Part shown: one piece after another, positions 6,270-13,480 of the stretch | Position numbering within the stretch: position 1 is the first letter of the stretch | Layout of the letters: every line of letters begins with the position of its first letter | Origin: Gammaproteobacteria bacterium | GTDB lineage: Bacteria; Pseudomonadota; Gammaproteobacteria; Arenicellales; JAOTYS01 | DNA length: 15,374 nucleotides | Direction: 5' to 3' | Assembly (NCBI GenBank): GCA_029861795.1 | Contig: JAOTYS010000059.1 | Location: forward strand, 1-15,374 | Notes under the pieces: model-generated | What the model saw: only the letters and a program-made list of their open reading frames with translations | The model's database searches: none | What the model was told of the DNA's origin: nothing | Made by a program: the position numbers and the translations under genes

Positions 6270-7454
6270 ATGGACATGACAGTGAAAGCAGTGGTTGGTT
6301 TCATTGTTGCGGGTAGCATATTGACGAGTGGATGCGGACCCAGTGAGGAACAACGCCGGTTAGCATCGGAAAACGAAACGCTTAAGAATGAGAGGAATGA
6401 GCTACGCGAACAACTGGTTGATCTCCGTGCGGAGGTTGAACCACTACAGCAAGGCTTGCAGGCGGCGATAGCTGAACTGGACGGTGTCCCGGTTCTTAAG
6501 GGTCAAGTTGAGACGTTACGCAGTGAGCGTGACCAAGCCCATCAGCAATTAAGCGACCTAAAAGACTCCTTGCAGGGAGCGACGGCTGAACTGGAGGGCC
6601 TGCCGGATCTGGAAGGTCAGCTGGAAACGTTACGCAGTGAGCGTGACCAGGCACGTCAGAAACTCGACGAACTGCGAAAGCATTCTGAAGACTTAAACAA
6701 ACGTCTCTCTAAAGTGCAGGGTGATTTAGTCACTGCGGAAGCTCGGGCGCAGGAGCTGCGAACTGAGCTTGAGGCTGCGCAGCAACAAGTTCGTGTATCC
6801 GCGGACGAGTTTCGCACACTAGAGAGACAAGAACGAACCCTGCGTGAAGCGCTTCAGTCCCTCAAAACGCAATCCGACAATGGAGCTGTTGAAAACACTC
6901 AGCTTCGTACTGAGCTTACCGAGGTGAGGAATCTTCTTGAGAAGTTGCAGATGGATCTCGACGCATTACGCGGACGGCATGAAGAGGCGCAGCAGCAGAA
7001 TCAAACCCTTGCCACAGAGAACGCGGCTATGAAAGACCGCATATCCCGTCTAGAAAGCGAACTGGGTACGGCAGTACGAGAACGCGACTCCCTTTCGGTG
7101 CAGTTGACAACAACGATCGACGCACTCGAATCGGCCAAGGCCAACGCGGCCGACTTGAACAAAACATACAAGGTCCTGCTAAGCAAACAGTCGGATCTAA
7201 TCACAACCGATGAAGCGATTCGGGCAGAACTCGAGAGTGCACGCGGAGCCTTTGAACAGGCACAGGCCGAAGTGGCCCGGCTGACTGGTGCCAGAGGCGT
7301 CTATACGGTACAACCTGGGGACTACTTGTCTTCCATTGCCGTGTTTTTCTACCGCGACGGTAGTCGTTGGTCCGATATTCTCGAGGCGAATTCCTTTTTG
7401 ATTAATCACCCCGATTTGATCTATACGGGCATGGTACTGATCATCCCCCAGTAG
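6270..7454 (+). CDS. Coiled-coil lipoprotein with C-terminal LysM domain
   Basis: The product has 394 residues. Residues 1-22 form a lipoprotein signal: positively charged start, hydrophobic VVGFIVAGSIL, then TSGC with Cys22 as the probable lipidated residue. The -3 residue is T or L depending on alignment, so the box is acceptable rather than ideal. Residues about 25-335 are a continuous heptad-rich, highly charged coiled coil (Glu, Gln, Leu, Arg). Residues 345-393 are a LysM domain (YTVQPGDYLSSIA ... ILEANSFLINHPDLIYTGMVLIIP), which binds peptidoglycan N-acetylglucosamine. The layout suggests a membrane-anchored spacer reaching the cell wall, in a role like envelope organisation. GGGGGAG about 5 bases upstream supports ATG 6270. 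A near-duplicate segment (residues 63-95 and 101-133) shows internal expansion. A likely terminator follows. Confidence 0.85.
   Translation: MDMTVKAVVGFIVAGSILTSGCGPSEEQRRLASENETLKNERNELREQLVDLRAEVEPLQQGLQAAIAELDGVPVLKGQVETLRSERDQAHQQLSDLKDSLQGATAELEGLPDLEGQLETLRSERDQARQKLDELRKHSEDLNKRLSKVQGDLVTAEARAQELRTELEAAQQQVRVSADEFRTLERQERTLREALQSLKTQSDNGAVENTQLRTELTEVRNLLEKLQMDLDALRGRHEEAQQQNQTLATENAAMKDRISRLESELGTAVRERDSLSVQLTTTIDALESAKANAADLNKTYKVLLSKQSDLITTDEAIRAELESARGAFEQAQAEVARLTGARGVYTVQPGDYLSSIAVFFYRDGSRWSDILEANSFLINHPDLIYTGMVLIIPQ
6456..6668 (+). repeat. Tandem duplication (114-base period) within the coiled-coil gene
   Basis: Two copies, starting at about 6456 and 6570, encode LQAAIAEL...VETLRSERDQAHQ and LQGATAEL...LETLRSERDQARQ. 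The DNA run ACGTTACGCAGTGAGCGTGA is identical in both, indicating a recent duplication rather than convergent coiled-coil sequence. The 38-residue period is not a multiple of 7, so it would shift the heptad register unless compensated by a stutter. Confidence 0.7.
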
Positions 7455-7469
7455 CAACAGGTTAAACGC

Positions 7470-7498
7470 TGACCACGAGGTCACCTTTTGTTATCTTT
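7470..7498 (+). terminator. Likely intrinsic terminator after the LysM lipoprotein
   Basis: TGACC (7470-7474), loop ACGA, GGTCA (7479-7483) form a perfect stem, followed by a T-rich tail CCTTTTGTTATCTTT. The stem is short and the T-run interrupted, so efficiency is uncertain. The position, 15 bases after the stop codon, fits. Confidence 0.45.
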
Positions 7499-7566
7499 AG
7501 TACTGATAGGTGCGTCGAAATTGCGAAAGGCACGCGAATATGCCGCGATGAGGAGGCGATTACGGA

Positions 7567-8961
7567 ATGTCTGCAGTAGATCAAACTAGCGCACGGACTG
7601 GGTGGGTCGGTAGGACCGGCGTTGAATACCTAAAAAACGGCGGCTTTTTCGTTATTTCGGACTATCCGAATCGGGAACAGTTCGTATCCCAGGTTAGAAG
7701 AGCCATCATTGACGCGGCAGGTGAACTGCATGGTTCTCGTTGTAAGGAAGGACTTAAACGGGTCGGTTTGCACAAGCTCCATGAACACTTCCCGGTCGAA
7801 CAAGCATCCTTATTGCGACGCGCGGCCATGCAGGTGCTTCGAAAAGAAATACTGACGACAATGACTAAGATCGGACAGGATAGAATCGGACTGATCGATC
7901 CATTCTATATTGGAGATGGGCTAAATCTGCGGATAGTGTATCCATTTCCTGTCGCAAGAAATGCGCGTTCATCTTTGAGCCATCCTCATGCGTCTGACTA
8001 CACAAGTAACCCACAGGCGGGGGACCCCTTAACATGGTTAGATGGTTTAGTACGAAGAGGTGCTGGTAGGATTAGAGGAGTAATGCGTGGTCTAGTAGAG
8101 CGCCAACACACAGCATTTGATCTTAAAAAGTATAACCGTAACTTACCTGCTGCGGCTTGGAGTCACGGCCCACATCTTGACTCTTGGTGGGGGCAAAACC
8201 TCAATAATATCAATACCTGGTGCGCGATCAGCGGTGTGTCATCGGAGAATTCGATGGTTCTGTATCCAGACATGTTTGGTCGTGATATTTCCCCTGATCC
8301 AGCATCGAACTACATCAAACCAGGTTACAGATTGGGACGACCGACCAAAATAGCTCTTGAGGACGGCGAGATATTAGTGTTTAACCCTGAGATTCTGCAT
8401 TCGTCTCATCTGAACATTAGTGACGTCACTAGGATCGTGGTCTCCGCCCGGTTGACTCAAAACGAACCTGAGTACAACAAAGGAGCATTACACGTTGAAG
8501 ACAAGTGGCATGTATCGACGAATATTTCTGCGAGGAGCCACTTTGCGCCCGCACGGTTTGGTAAACGATCAAGGACGATGAAGAACGAAGTGCTACGACC
8601 AGCACAACTTCGAGACGAATCCGAGTCCATTTTGTTGGCGAAGACAATTACGGGTAACGAGTCGATCCGTGTGTGCGATAGGAAGCGCTTCCCGCGAAGC
8701 GGGCGGCTGCTTGTAAAGCTGAATGATGCCGAAGTGTTGATAATCAAGCACATGAACGTACTCCGTGCGGTATCGGGGCGGTGTCCTCACCTCGGTATCG
8801 ATTTGATAGATGGGCACGATGATGGTCAAAAGATCTATTGTCCAGGGCACGCCGTTGCCTTCGATCTCGACACGGGTATGTCGTCCTGTCCGGCACTTGG
8901 CCTACGCCGTTACTTTGTTCACGAGGATGCAGACGGAGTTTATCTGCGTAAGATCCACTGA
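7567..8961 (+). CDS. Fe(II)/2-oxoglutarate dioxygenase (PhyH-like) fused to a Rieske [2Fe-2S] domain
   Basis: The product has 464 residues in two parts. Residues about 15-335 resemble phytanoyl-CoA-dioxygenase-type Fe(II)/2-oxoglutarate oxygenases. H203-x-D205 (in SHGPHLDSWWG) and distal H278 (in FNPEILHSS) form the iron triad, and R289, 11 residues after H278, sits where the family binds 2-oxoglutarate. Residues about 360-464 are a complete Rieske ferredoxin domain with C406-x-H408 and C425-x-x-H428 (GRCPHLG; YCPGHAVAFDLDTG), close to single-domain BphF/NirD-type ferredoxins. These oxygenases normally take their electrons from 2-oxoglutarate, so a fused Rieske domain is unusual. AGGAGG at 7551-7556 lies 10 bases before ATG 7567. 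There is no signal peptide, so it is cytosolic. It converges on an oxidoreductase/glycosyltransferase pair, suggesting a hydroxylation or desaturation step on a sugar or lipid; the substrate is unknown. Confidence 0.8.
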   Translation: MSAVDQTSARTGWVGRTGVEYLKNGGFFVISDYPNREQFVSQVRRAIIDAAGELHGSRCKEGLKRVGLHKLHEHFPVEQASLLRRAAMQVLRKEILTTMTKIGQDRIGLIDPFYIGDGLNLRIVYPFPVARNARSSLSHPHASDYTSNPQAGDPLTWLDGLVRRGAGRIRGVMRGLVERQHTAFDLKKYNRNLPAAAWSHGPHLDSWWGQNLNNINTWCAISGVSSENSMVLYPDMFGRDISPDPASNYIKPGYRLGRPTKIALEDGEILVFNPEILHSSHLNISDVTRIVVSARLTQNEPEYNKGALHVEDKWHVSTNISARSHFAPARFGKRSRTMKNEVLRPAQLRDESESILLAKTITGNESIRVCDRKRFPRSGRLLVKLNDAEVLIIKHMNVLRAVSGRCPHLGIDLIDGHDDGQKIYCPGHAVAFDLDTGMSSCPALGLRRYFVHEDADGVYLRKIH

Positions 8962-9025
8962 ATCTGTCTGCTAGATTCGTCTGTTACAGGTGATGATCCA
9001 TGTTGGATATACCACCGGGACCGGT
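8960..9025. terminator. Hairpins in the convergent intergenic region
   Basis: Between the convergent dioxygenase and glycosyltransferase genes (8962-9055) lie GAATCT-gtctgct-AGATTC (8960-8978, overlapping the dioxygenase stop) and ACCGG-GA-CCGGT (9014-9025, with flanking CAC/GTG). Neither is followed by a clear T-run on either strand, so termination function is tentative. Confidence 0.25.
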
Positions 9026-9055
9026 AGTGTGTGCGCGGAGATCTCGTAGCTTAAT

Positions 9056-9970
9056 CTAAGAAACACCCAACGATAGTATTCTTTCTCTGATCCTATCTTT
9101 CAGCCGCCGCCTGAAGTTTTTGGGCAGAAATCTGTACGTGAGCTCCGTCATCATGTAGAGGTGTACCCCGAAACTCAGCAGTCGGCGCGATGACCAACTA
9201 AGGTCTGAAGCGCACAGATAAGCAAGAAGTACTTTTCGGTGCTCGACTGCGCGTGCTAAGGACAATCCATAACGTTCGCAGCCATCAGAAACACTGCCCG
9301 GGTACCGATACTTGACGCAAGAGAGATCGTCCACATACGCAAACGGACCTCGAAGTGCCAGACTGAAAACCCAAAATATATCCGCAAAAGTGCTGTGTTT
9401 TGTCGGTCTTATGTACTGATTTGCACGATCAATCATATCTCGGCGAACAACGCCTCTGAAAGGAATCCATAGTTGCCAAAACAGCAACAACTTAACGGCT
9501 AGAAAGGGCGACCAGTGCAGGTTCTCAGACCAGGAGGGAAGCCAGCGACACATATCCTTCGGATTTCCGTCAACATCAAAGCCCCGCATTCTGGAGAACG
9601 CAAGGACAGCATTCGGTTGCTCCTCCAATAACCCGACTAACCTGCTCACATAGTTGTACGGGTAGCTGTCGTCATGGGGCATCCACATGAAGTACTTACC
9701 GTAAGCGTGGGATAGAATAAAGTTGTAATGTTGAATCCATCCGAGATTCTTTTGCTGCCGGAAGAATGTGACGCGTAGGTCATTGTTAAAGGACTCACGA
9801 AGGATATCTATGCAGTCGTCCGTAGAACAATCATCCGATAGGATGATCTCCAGATTAGGATAATCGAATCCCTGTAGATTCGTGACGATGTTGTCTAAGA
9901 ATCGCGCCGAATTAAAAAGGGGAACCCCTACCGTAACGAGAGGCGGCGCAGTCGATTGTTGCTCAGCCAT
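9056..9970 (-). CDS. Family 2 glycosyltransferase (GT-A fold)
   Basis: The product has 304 residues. The N-terminal VTVGVPLFNSARFLDNIVTNLQ and EIILSDDCSTDD (about 41-52) are the nucleotide-sugar-binding face of GT2 enzymes. WMPHDDS (about 96-102) supplies the DxD-type metal motif, and an ADIFW segment (about 195) may contain the catalytic-base region. The C-terminal third is basic (KNFRRRLKDRIRERIL), suggesting membrane-surface association; no clear transmembrane helix is evident. It likely transfers a sugar from a nucleotide donor to a glycan or lipid-linked acceptor in the cytoplasm. Its ATG follows the oxidoreductase TGA by only 3 bases, with GAGG inside that overlap zone, so the two are almost certainly one operon with coupled translation. 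Donor and acceptor cannot be told from sequence. Confidence 0.85.
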   Translation of the reverse strand: MAEQQSTAPPLVTVGVPLFNSARFLDNIVTNLQGFDYPNLEIILSDDCSTDDCIDILRESFNNDLRVTFFRQQKNLGWIQHYNFILSHAYGKYFMWMPHDDSYPYNYVSRLVGLLEEQPNAVLAFSRMRGFDVDGNPKDMCRWLPSWSENLHWSPFLAVKLLLFWQLWIPFRGVVRRDMIDRANQYIRPTKHSTFADIFWVFSLALRGPFAYVDDLSCVKYRYPGSVSDGCERYGLSLARAVEHRKVLLAYLCASDLSWSSRRLLSFGVHLYMMTELTYRFLPKNFRRRLKDRIRERILSLGVS

Positions 9971-9973
9971 GCC

Positions 9974-11197
9974 TCATAGGTTGTCGAGTAGGCGTTGCGC
10001 GAATAGGGGGGCGCATACAAACTTCCCGGTATTGATGCTGTGGTAACCATTATGGGACTCGACGCCAATCTCATCACGCCTGTGCAGTGTGCTCCCCAGG
10101 TCATTGATATCGGTTGCCCCCCAAGAAAAGATGATTCCCGCGTCGACAGTATCGACGTTTGTCTGTGCGATGCCGGGCACTACTTGGTCGAACTGTAACA
10201 AGATTTCTTGCGCAATAGCGTGTTGTTCGTGGGTTGACAGTCGACCATCACATGCACGTTCCCAGTCGGTGGGCGTTTCGGTCTCCCGACACCATCCACG
10301 CCTACACGCTGGATACCAGGAAAGGTATGACGGACCCTTTTTGTAGTTCACGATATCGCCAAAAGGTCCCAGGATCATTGTGAACGACGGCAGGCGACGA
10401 AGGTATTCAGGTAGCGCACCTAGCACCCGATACTTGAGCCGGTAGACCCACTCGCGTGTAGGGATGAAGCCAAGCTGTCGATCGATTTTTAGTCGATCCT
10501 CCCACAAGCAGTTGACCACTTGATCGCATTGCAAGCCTCGGCTTCCTTGTTTACCACTGTTGGCACATTCAATAAGGAAGCTTTCAGCATTGCGCGACAC
10601 GGATATCACCTCATGATTGAACAAGGTGGTCAAGTTAACGCGACCCAAGAGGTGTTGCTGCATCTCCGCCGCAAATGCGTCGGTATCGATCGAGACCTCT
10701 TCCGTGCTGATGCAGTGAGTAACGAAGCCCGGGTCAATTGCGCTTAATAGATTATTCTCTTTCTCTAGCCGCCACAGACGTTCAGGCCTGACTTCCAGAT
10801 AATCGGTTTGGTCATCCTGGCACAACATTTGATAATCTTTTTGAAGCAATTCGAAGTGCCCAAGTATCTTGTCCACGCTTAGGCACGAGTCCCTTGCCAC
10901 CAGATACCCGAAACAAGTTGATTTGAGTTTGTCCCAGCAGATACGCTGGTTGAGCCAGCCCTCCAGCAGTGTTCTGAAGTACAGGGCGGAGCGAAGCATT
11001 AGGCGCGACGTATTACGACTCGGATCGTTCGCGTACACGAATCCCAGGTGAAGTTTCCCCTCGTTTCGGAGACTGGTGCGAGTCATGAGGCCAGAAGCCT
11101 TATCGATCAAGGTGACGTTGTGACCACGGCTTAGCAACGCTAGCGTAGCGCATACTCCCTGTATACCGGCACCAAGAACAGCGATGTTCTGCCCCAT
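9974..11197 (-). CDS. FAD-dependent DAO-type oxidoreductase
   Basis: The product has 407 residues and resembles the D-amino-acid-oxidase/glycine-oxidase/L-2-hydroxyglutarate-oxidase superfamily. The dinucleotide-binding motif VLGAGIQG (G9, G11, G14) with acidic D32 ending beta-2 binds FAD. The conspicuous RNEGKLHLGFVYANDPS (44-60) occupies the place of the substrate/FAD loop of this superfamily, and GYHSINTGKFVCAPLFA near the C-terminus contacts FAD. Such enzymes oxidise CH-OH or CH-NH bonds; the substrate here is unknown. Length is typical. ATG 11197 is the start by fit to the FAD motif, but the Shine-Dalgarno is weak. It is the first gene of a two-gene operon with the glycosyltransferase, so it may oxidise a sugar or a glycosylation precursor. 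Confidence 0.8.
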   Translation of the reverse strand: MGQNIAVLGAGIQGVCATLALLSRGHNVTLIDKASGLMTRTSLRNEGKLHLGFVYANDPSRNTSRLMLRSALYFRTLLEGWLNQRICWDKLKSTCFGYLVARDSCLSVDKILGHFELLQKDYQMLCQDDQTDYLEVRPERLWRLEKENNLLSAIDPGFVTHCISTEEVSIDTDAFAAEMQQHLLGRVNLTTLFNHEVISVSRNAESFLIECANSGKQGSRGLQCDQVVNCLWEDRLKIDRQLGFIPTREWVYRLKYRVLGALPEYLRRLPSFTMILGPFGDIVNYKKGPSYLSWYPACRRGWCRETETPTDWERACDGRLSTHEQHAIAQEILLQFDQVVPGIAQTNVDTVDAGIIFSWGATDINDLGSTLHRRDEIGVESHNGYHSINTGKFVCAPLFAQRLLDNL

Positions 11198-11788
11198 CTT
11201 TCTGATCTTTTCGAGGTGGCGGACTAATATCGACGGGTTGATTCTGCTGTTTTACCGGGGCTTATTCTTCGCCATGGACTCGAACACCCGGCCGTTTGTT
11301 TGAAAACTAGTTTGTACCTATTCGATTTTCTACAACTCAATCATGGAACCCATGTTATAAACGCCCACCACAAACAGTCTTGATTCTATCGCTCGGTCCT
11401 GCCTGGATGTGACGGTGGTGAGGCCAGATGCGCTATCCTAATTTTTCCACTTTCTGATCGTGTGTCGGCTCTATCGAAAAATCATGATAGAACAATCATG
11501 GTCCCGCCTTTACAACAAGACGGGCGTGAAGTTACTACTAGGCGGCCCTGGCCAGCCGAGCCCTTCTCTCTTTGCAGTCGTGCTGCAACAGGGCAAGCCC
11601 GTTCTCGGTCTCGAGGCCGTCGCACGCAGGGTCGGCTCCCCAATGCGCTTCCAGGGGCGCGATGCAACTCTCGGGGTTCCACTGGTCGGGTTAACGTGGC
11701 CTGACCCTACCCATCCCCAGCCACTCCCGGCATTCACCGCGTCGACGCCAGGCCTGTTTCAGTTTCAACCGACCGTGCACAGTGTCTC
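11198..11788. other. 591-base gene-poor region between oxidoreductase and TAXI genes
   Basis: The left part (11198-11460) is the upstream region of the oxidoreductase, with a weak promoter candidate and a perfect small palindrome CATGG-aac-CCATG near 11344-11356. The right part (about 11480-11788) is GC-rich and open in several frames on both strands, with Pro/Arg/Ser-rich or unrecognisable translations, and contains a perfect hairpin TTGCAG-tcgtg-CTGCAA near 11573. A rightward 165-codon frame from 11460 runs antisense into the end of the TAXI gene. I recognise no protein in it; this may be a decayed gene. Confidence 0.5.
11311..11340 (-). promoter_or_regulatory. Possible promoter for the oxidoreductase-glycosyltransferase operon
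   Basis: On the minus strand TTGAGT (11340-11335) and TACAAA (11316-11311) are fair -35 and -10 boxes with 18 bases between them. They would give a leader of about 105 bases. The match is moderate and could be chance. Confidence 0.25.
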
Positions 11789-12850
11789 CTACTCGCGGCA
11801 TTTGCCAGTGCGGATGCACTCCTCCAGGCCTCTTATTAAGAAATCATCCTCGGTCTCAGAGGATTCCACCACCTTCACGGGCTCCGTCTGTGAGCACGTA
11901 TCGCGTTCCCAGATGCCCACTTCTTCATTTAGATTCACCTGCTGCCACTTGGGGTGACCGTTTCGCTGCAGCTCGCTAATATTGTCGCGCACCGCTGTCC
12001 CGAGTCGTCCAAGCTGTTCACAACGAAAGCGATAATAGGGCACATTTTTGCTAGAAAAGTCATACGCCACCAATACCGCCTTCACCGCGACGGTTGGCAC
12101 ATCTTCGGTAAGCCACGCATAGTCGGTTGCCGCAAGGGTCGCTTGCACATACTCTTCCAGCATCTTGGAGTCACTCAACGGCACCAAGTGAACTTGATCG
12201 AGAAACCCATGGTAATCAGGGTTTTGGGCCATTTGCTCGATATTGGTGAACAATTTGACAGGCTTTCCCGCCACATAAAACATCGCATCCGCCTTGTCAG
12301 TTAGTACTGCGGTCGCCGCAGCCACAGGATCCATGCTCAAGCGTTCAGCGGGTTCAACACCCATCATGTGGAGTAAATTGGTGGCAGTCAGCCAATTGCC
12401 GCTACCCTTGGTGCCTACAACGACACGTTTGCCCTGCAAATCCTCAAAGCGCTCGATATCTTTTCGCGCGAACACATGCACCTCTTCGTTGTAGAAAGGA
12501 AAAATGAGGCGCAGCCGCGTGGCCACATGACGCATTTTCGGATCTTCCGATCGGCTGAGAAAGCCGAGCACATCGGACTGCACGATACCCATAGCTGCGT
12601 TCTCGCGGCTAACTAGCCTTCTGATATTGGCCAGCGAACCTTGAGACTCCTTGACCCAAAGCTGGAGTCCCTGGCTCTCGGCGACCGTTGCCATATCTCT
12701 TCCAAATTGGATATACGTCCCTGCGCTGGATCCGGTCACTACGCCCATACCTTTGTTGTTTTCTGTTTGGGCGCGAGTAGGCCCGTTTGTAAGTGAGCCG
12801 GCGAATAGAACGATGACTGCTAGTAACGAAACAAACTGTGATTTCATCAT
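11789..12850 (-). CDS. TAXI-family TRAP transporter solute-binding protein (orphan)
   Basis: The product has 353 residues (352 from the second Met, which is better spaced from the GGGGGTGT ribosome site). A Sec signal peptide (MKSQFVSLLAVIVLFAGSL...TRA, cut near residue 27) sends it to the periplasm. The mature protein starts with GVVTGSSAGTYIQFGRDMA, the hallmark ligand-binding segment of TAXI binding proteins, followed by GSLANIRRLVSRENAAMGIVQSD, GKRVVVGTKGSGNWLTATNLL and DAMFYVAGKP, all in family order. TAXI proteins deliver organic acids or amino acids to DctM/DctQ-type permeases. None is visible in this window, so it is an orphan here. After the binding domain there is a roughly 35-residue acidic tail; cysteines at 319, 345 and 351 lie in this tail and C277 in the domain, so disulfides are possible. 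Inverted repeats lie upstream. Confidence 0.88.
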   Translation of the reverse strand: MMKSQFVSLLAVIVLFAGSLTNGPTRAQTENNKGMGVVTGSSAGTYIQFGRDMATVAESQGLQLWVKESQGSLANIRRLVSRENAAMGIVQSDVLGFLSRSEDPKMRHVATRLRLIFPFYNEEVHVFARKDIERFEDLQGKRVVVGTKGSGNWLTATNLLHMMGVEPAERLSMDPVAAATAVLTDKADAMFYVAGKPVKLFTNIEQMAQNPDYHGFLDQVHLVPLSDSKMLEEYVQATLAATDYAWLTEDVPTVAVKAVLVAYDFSSKNVPYYRFRCEQLGRLGTAVRDNISELQRNGHPKWQQVNLNEEVGIWERDTCSQTEPVKVVESSETEDDFLIRGLEECIRTGKCRE

Positions 12851-12867
12851 ACACCCCCTGTTTGTAT

Positions 12868-12886
12868 GCCTGCTTCAATCGCAGGC
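12868..12886 (-). repeat. Hairpin in the 5' leader of the TAXI gene
   Basis: GCCTGC (12868-12873) and GCAGGC (12881-12886) are a perfect 6-pair inverted repeat with a 7-base loop, just upstream of the TAXI ribosome-binding site. It could influence translation of the mRNA or bind a regulator. Confidence 0.4.
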
Positions 12887-12893
12887 GACATTA

Positions 12894-12927
12894 TTGCTGT
12901 AATTAGTTTTCTAATTCTCAACAGCAA
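12894..12927. promoter_or_regulatory. Long inverted repeat upstream of the TAXI gene
   Basis: TTGCTGT-AATTAG (12894-12906), loop TTTT, CTAATT (12911-12916), a four-base CTCA bulge, then ACAGCAA (12921-12927): 13 pairs in all. It sits 44-77 bases upstream of the TAXI start. A bulged palindrome this long is unlikely to be chance in a short leader; an operator or a structured leader is plausible. No T-run follows on either strand to suggest termination. Confidence 0.45.
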
Positions 12928-12933
12928 CTTAGA

Positions 12934-12973
12934 GCATTAAGTTGACAAGATGCATTAATAACCAACTCAATGC
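12934..12973. promoter_or_regulatory. Second inverted repeat with an internal GCATTAA copy
   Basis: GCATTAAGTTG (12934-12944) is mirrored by CAACTCAATGC (12963-12973), 10 of 11 pairs. The intervening stretch holds another direct GCATTAA (12952-12958), exactly 18 bases after the first. Direct plus inverted half-sites resemble a regulator-binding array shared by the divergent TAXI and ATPase genes. Confidence 0.4.
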
Positions 12974-13480
12974 CTAATTCATTTTGCACACGCCCAGACG
13001 CCGTGGCAAGATGGTGCGCTTTTTGCACCGACCTAATTTTTCTCCGAGCCATAGTATTCCATCACCCCCGCATTTAACAATTCCGGGTAATTGACTGTCT
13101 TTGCTGGAACGCACCATACAGATCCCTTGACAAGGGGGCGCGAGGTGAGGTGTACTGGTTATACGCGCGAATGCGAGGCGAAATTAAAGAAGATTTCGTT
13201 AAGAATAACAAAGGTGTGCAGTGATTACGCCGACGAGATCTTAGAATAAAGAGCGCGTCTGAATTGGCAAAATAGGGGGGTACGAGGGGTGTCATATTCT
13301 TCCTTCAATACTGACCACCCAAGGTCGTGGAGTGTGAGTCCCACGTCCGGGGAGCGGCGCAGTTATCACATTTCTAATGTTGCACCGGTTTCACTCGGAC
13401 CGTCTTTGATCTGAGTCTTTATCGTCGTCTGACACGGCCGCGATGAGCAGCGCAAACGTGCTGAACTAGGACTGAATCGA

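Larger units (their letters stand above)
12851..13480. other. 630-base divergent intergenic region
   Basis: Separates the leftward TAXI gene from the rightward ATPase gene. The part near the TAXI gene is AT-rich and dense in inverted repeats (entered separately). TTTTGCAC occurs at 12982-12989 and 13021-13028, the second inside GGTGC-gcttttt-GCACC. CCCTTG-a-CAAGGG lies at 13124-13136. TTGACA boxes occur at 12942 and 13127; the second has TGTACT 18 bases on, giving a weak rightward promoter. No gene or tRNA is evident. Confidence 0.5.

Noticed and set aside
11265..11320. A GTTCGAGTC T-loop-like string on the minus strand, suggesting a tRNA
   Set aside because: The flanking bases do not form a T-stem, there is no acceptor stem or CCA, and no anticodon arm pairs properly.
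11460..11957. A 165-codon rightward open frame overlapping the TAXI gene end
   Set aside because: It is antisense to a confident gene for its last 170 bases, has no good ribosome site, and its translation is Pro/Ser-rich and unrecognisable. Described only as part of the gene-poor region.
12942..12960. Perfect TTGACA box upstream of the TAXI gene, read rightward
   Set aside because: No -10 box at 16-18 bases, and it falls inside the arm of the inverted repeat, so the match may be incidental.
13005..13020. TGGCA...TGC string resembling a sigma54 promoter
   Set aside because: The GG and GC elements are not at the required 10-base separation.
13325..13345. CGTGG...CCACG inverted repeat before the ATPase gene
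   Set aside because: Only 5 pairs with a 10-base loop; expected by chance in this composition.
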